Shown: in pieces, positions 13,595 through 15,245 of the stretch
Layout of the letters: each line of letters starts with the position of its first letter
Numbering within the stretch: position 1 is the first letter of the stretch
Origin: CAZMXI01 sp964570205
GTDB taxonomy: Bacteria; Planctomycetota; Phycisphaerae; Tepidisphaerales; Tepidisphaeraceae
Length of the DNA stretch: 15,245 nucleotides
Assembly: GCA_964570205.1 (NCBI GenBank)
Contig: CAZMXI010000123.1
Span: forward strand, 1 to 15,245
Reading direction: 5' to 3'
The notes under the pieces: generated by a model
Databases searched by the model: none
Told to the model about the DNA's origin: nothing
What the model saw: the letters and a program-made list of their open reading frames with translations, nothing else
Program-made: the position numbers and the translations under genes

Positions 13595-13921
13595 ATGCGC
13601 CAATCTCGGCCGTCTCATGTCGATGGTCGCTTGGTTCGCCGCGGCCGGCGTCGGGCACACCGGTTAGTGCTCGCCTGGATCGCGCTAGGCGCCTTGGCTG
13701 GCGCTCTTCTCGGCGCGGCCCTGGCGTGGGCAGCGCAACTCAGCTTCGCGGCTTTCGCCGGCAGCTGCGCCCTCATCGGCGCTGGGGCAGGCTTCCTGGC
13801 CGCTCATCGCAGACATCCGACCACCGATCCGCTTCGCCGATCCGCCGCATCATGCCGGAACTCGCGGCCGTTCATGACGTTCAGCCTCACCCTACTCCGG
13901 CGTGACACAACGGGCCGTTGA
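13595..13921 (+). CDS. Small membrane protein, unknown
   Basis: This is a 108-residue protein. A very basic N-terminus (10 Arg among the first 23 residues) precedes two Ala/Gly/Leu-rich hydrophobic segments (about 24-46 and 49-70), predicted as a helical hairpin in the membrane. A basic tail follows. No family is recognised; the sequence resembles many small glycine-zipper-like membrane proteins. The same frame is open a long way upstream across the antisense of the SDR gene, but the first ATG outside that gene is 13595, preceded by a perfect TATAAT and no SD. The stop at 13921 comes 15 bases before the next gene's probable start. The basic-then-hydrophobic layout and the promoter favour a real gene, though GC-rich DNA easily produces such frames. 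Confidence 0.55.
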   Translation: MRQSRPSHVDGRLVRRGRRRAHRLVLAWIALGALAGALLGAALAWAAQLSFAAFAGSCALIGAGAGFLAAHRRHPTTDPLRRSAASCRNSRPFMTFSLTLLRRDTTGR

Positions 13922-13929
13922 GCTATGAT
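13902..13929 (+). promoter_or_regulatory. Promoter of the BNR lipoprotein gene
   Basis: GTGACA (13902-13907), a 16-nt spacer and TATGAT (13924-13929) each match the consensus at five of six bases. The -10 ends eight bases before the A of the ATG at 13937, so the mRNA would start at or one base before that codon. This argues for 13937, not 13925, as the start. Confidence 0.6.
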
Positions 13930-13936
13930 CGGCGCC

Positions 13937-15091
13937 ATGATGACACGCCATCAGCTCATCGTCCCACTGATGCTCGTGGCCGCGGCGCTCTGCGGGTGTG
14001 GAGCAAAGGCCGCCAAACCCATCATCCTGAATGACAACGCCGGCTGGTGCTGGTTCCAGGATGAGCGCGCCATCATTCATGATGGCACGCTCATCGCGGC
14101 GTCCATCGCCCACACCGACGGCCCCGGCGGCAAGGAGCGCAATGCCAACGCCGAGGTGACGATCCACGACCTGGCCTCCGGCGTCACCACCATCGCCGTG
14201 CTCCACCCGCGCCTGCTCTCGGCCGATGACCACAACACGCCGGCCTTTCTGGTATTGCCCGACGGGCGCTATCTGGCCGTCTATGCCGGCCACGGCCACG
14301 ACCGCCTGATGCGCTGGCGCATCTCCAGACCCGGCGATTCTTCGCAATGGGACGATGAGAAGTCGATCGATGTCGGGGCGTCCAACACCTACTCCAACCT
14401 CTTCCGCCTGAGCCAGGAGAACGGCCGGATCTACAACTTCCACCGCGGGATCGATTGGGATCCCAATTACATGCTTTCCGACGACGATGGCGCTTCCTGG
14501 CGCTATGGCGGCCGGCTGCTCGGCGGGCCGGGCAGGCCATACCTGAAGTACGCCTCGAACAACGCCGACACTATCCACTTCATCGCCACCGAACAGCACC
14601 CGCGCGACTTCGACAACAGCATCTACCACGGCTACCTCAAGGCCGGGAAGCTGCATCGGTCCGACGGCGCCCCTGTCGGCGACCTCGCCCGCGGCAACCA
14701 GACGAGCATCGCTCCCGCCGACTTCACTCGTGTTTTCGCCGGCGACAAGAACAACGTCGCCTGGACCGTTGACATGCACCTGGATGCCAAGGGCCATCCC
14801 TACATCGCCTTCTCGGTCCAGAAGAACCAGGATGACCAGGACCTGCGCTACCACTACGCCCGCTGGGATGGCGCCAGATGGAATGTGCACGAGATCGCCC
14901 GCGCTGGCAGCCGCCTCTATCACCCCGAGAACGACTATACCGGCCTGGTCGCCCTGCATCCGTACGATCCTGATACGCTTTACATCTCCACCAACGTCCA
15001 CCCCGTCAGCGGCGAGCCGCTGATCAGCTCGGCCGACGGCAAGCGGCATTACGAGATCTTCCGCGGCAGCACGCGCAACGGCGGCACGCCG
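13937..15091 (+). CDS. BNR repeat-containing lipoprotein, C-terminus lost at a junction
   Basis: About 384 residues of authentic sequence are visible. The signal peptide ends in a lipobox-like LCGC (Cys21 would carry the lipid), so the protein is probably anchored in a membrane and exposed to the periplasm or outside. The body is a sialidase-like beta-propeller of the BNR_4 type, with GWCWFQDERAII near the mature start, the Asp-box-like SDDDGASW and a terminal YEIFRGSTRNGG. Relatives are often linked to polysaccharide breakdown, including ulvan-lyase-like proteins; the substrate here is unknown. After about base 15088 the frame stays open to the window end, but the residues no longer look like this family and match a LivM fragment on the other strand. 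The true C-terminus is therefore missing. The ATG at 13937 is chosen from the promoter position; 13925 and 13940 are alternatives. Confidence 0.82.
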
Positions 15092-15094
15092 GCC
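15086..15094. other. Junction between the BNR gene and an inverted livM fragment
   Basis: Plus-strand BNR homology stops around NGGT (15077-15088), where relatives continue into a tryptophan-containing repeat. Minus-strand LivM homology ends at base 15092 (AVPAAG) when read leftward. The two coding sequences abut in opposite directions, tail to tail, both incomplete, with no intergenic DNA, no target-site duplication and no insertion sequence visible. Confidence 0.75.
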
Positions 15095-15245
15095 AGCCGC
15101 AGGAACGGCCAGGATAAAAGGCAGGCCGACCGATGTTGCCAGTACGGCTGCCGCGTAGGCGCCGACGCCGAAAAAGGCGCCGTGTCCCAGAGAGATGAGG
15201 CCTGTATAGCCGATGAGAATATTGAGGCCGATGGCGGCGATGCAG
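15092..15245 (-). CDS. livM: LivM-type branched-chain amino-acid ABC permease, internal fragment
   Basis: Fifty-one codons on the minus strand read AAIGLNILIGYTGLISLGHG, then AFFGVGAYAAAVLATSVG, then LPFILAVPAAG. The NxLxGYTGLxSLGHxAFFGxGAY signature belongs to the LivM/LivH permease family (BPD_transp_2), and the order fits LivM. LivM is the membrane subunit of an ABC importer for leucine, isoleucine and valine, or for related amides or urea. The N-terminal part lies beyond the window edge and the rest, normally more than 200 residues, is missing past 15092. Reading on leftward the frame is open by chance to 13892 (RRAAVARAA and on), but that is antisense to the BNR gene and not permease-like. 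It is therefore a cut copy or an assembly artefact. Confidence 0.8.

Noticed and set aside
13892..15049. A 385-codon minus-strand open frame
   Set aside because: It is antisense to the BNR lipoprotein gene and Val/Gly/Ala-rich. It only appears attached to the LivM fragment because that frame stays open by chance across the junction.

Overview
The window looks like chromosomal DNA of a high-GC planctomycete-type bacterium, probably near Phycisphaerae. The main evidence is the mix of a PEP-CTERM surface protein, an H-X9-DG prepilin-like protein, a giant exported von Willebrand A (vWA) protein, a DUF2934 protein, and several exported proteins with no recognisable family. Taxonomy is inferred from gene content only. 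No tRNA, rRNA, CRISPR array, insertion sequence or phage gene was seen.

Left block (1-2606, minus strand). A promoter-like pair (2579-2606) leads directly into a well-formed cobalamin riboswitch (2373-2569). After a leader that can pair with the Shine-Dalgarno (SD) sequence come a PEP-CTERM surface protein (1378-2196), 11 nt later a prepilin-like H-X9-DG protein (599-1366), and after a 91-nt gap a MoxR ATPase cut by the window edge (1-507). This B12-controlled surface-protein/pseudopilin cassette is the most interesting unit here. Neither controlled gene belongs to a classical B12 synthesis or transport family.

Second block (2630-8242, minus strand). A 997-residue exported protein combines a coiled coil, a retropepsin-like protease domain, a helical-repeat region and a vWA domain, and ends at a strong terminator (2630-2670). 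Upstream of it lie a gamma-glutamylcyclotransferase-like protein, a stand-alone LON substrate-binding-domain protein, a small DUF2934 protein with its own terminator, and a GatB/YqeY protein.

Third block (8256-12755, plus strand). A short Rho factor lacking the usual N-terminal domain is divergent from yqeY. It is followed by an unknown 112-aa protein, the manganese exporter MntP, an unknown basic 102-aa protein with a good promoter and terminator, and an unknown 489-aa exported protein. The last converges on an SDR oxidoreductase gene (12769-13494, minus) with only 13 bp between the stops.

Right end (13583-15245). A small two-helix membrane protein and a BNR-type lipoprotein both have -10 boxes placed so that transcription would begin at or next to the start codon. 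The LON-domain gene shows the same layout, which suggests leaderless mRNAs. The BNR gene breaks off at about 15086-15094, where the sequence switches to an inverted fragment of a LivM-type branched-chain amino-acid permease. This is either a real rearrangement or an assembly chimera.
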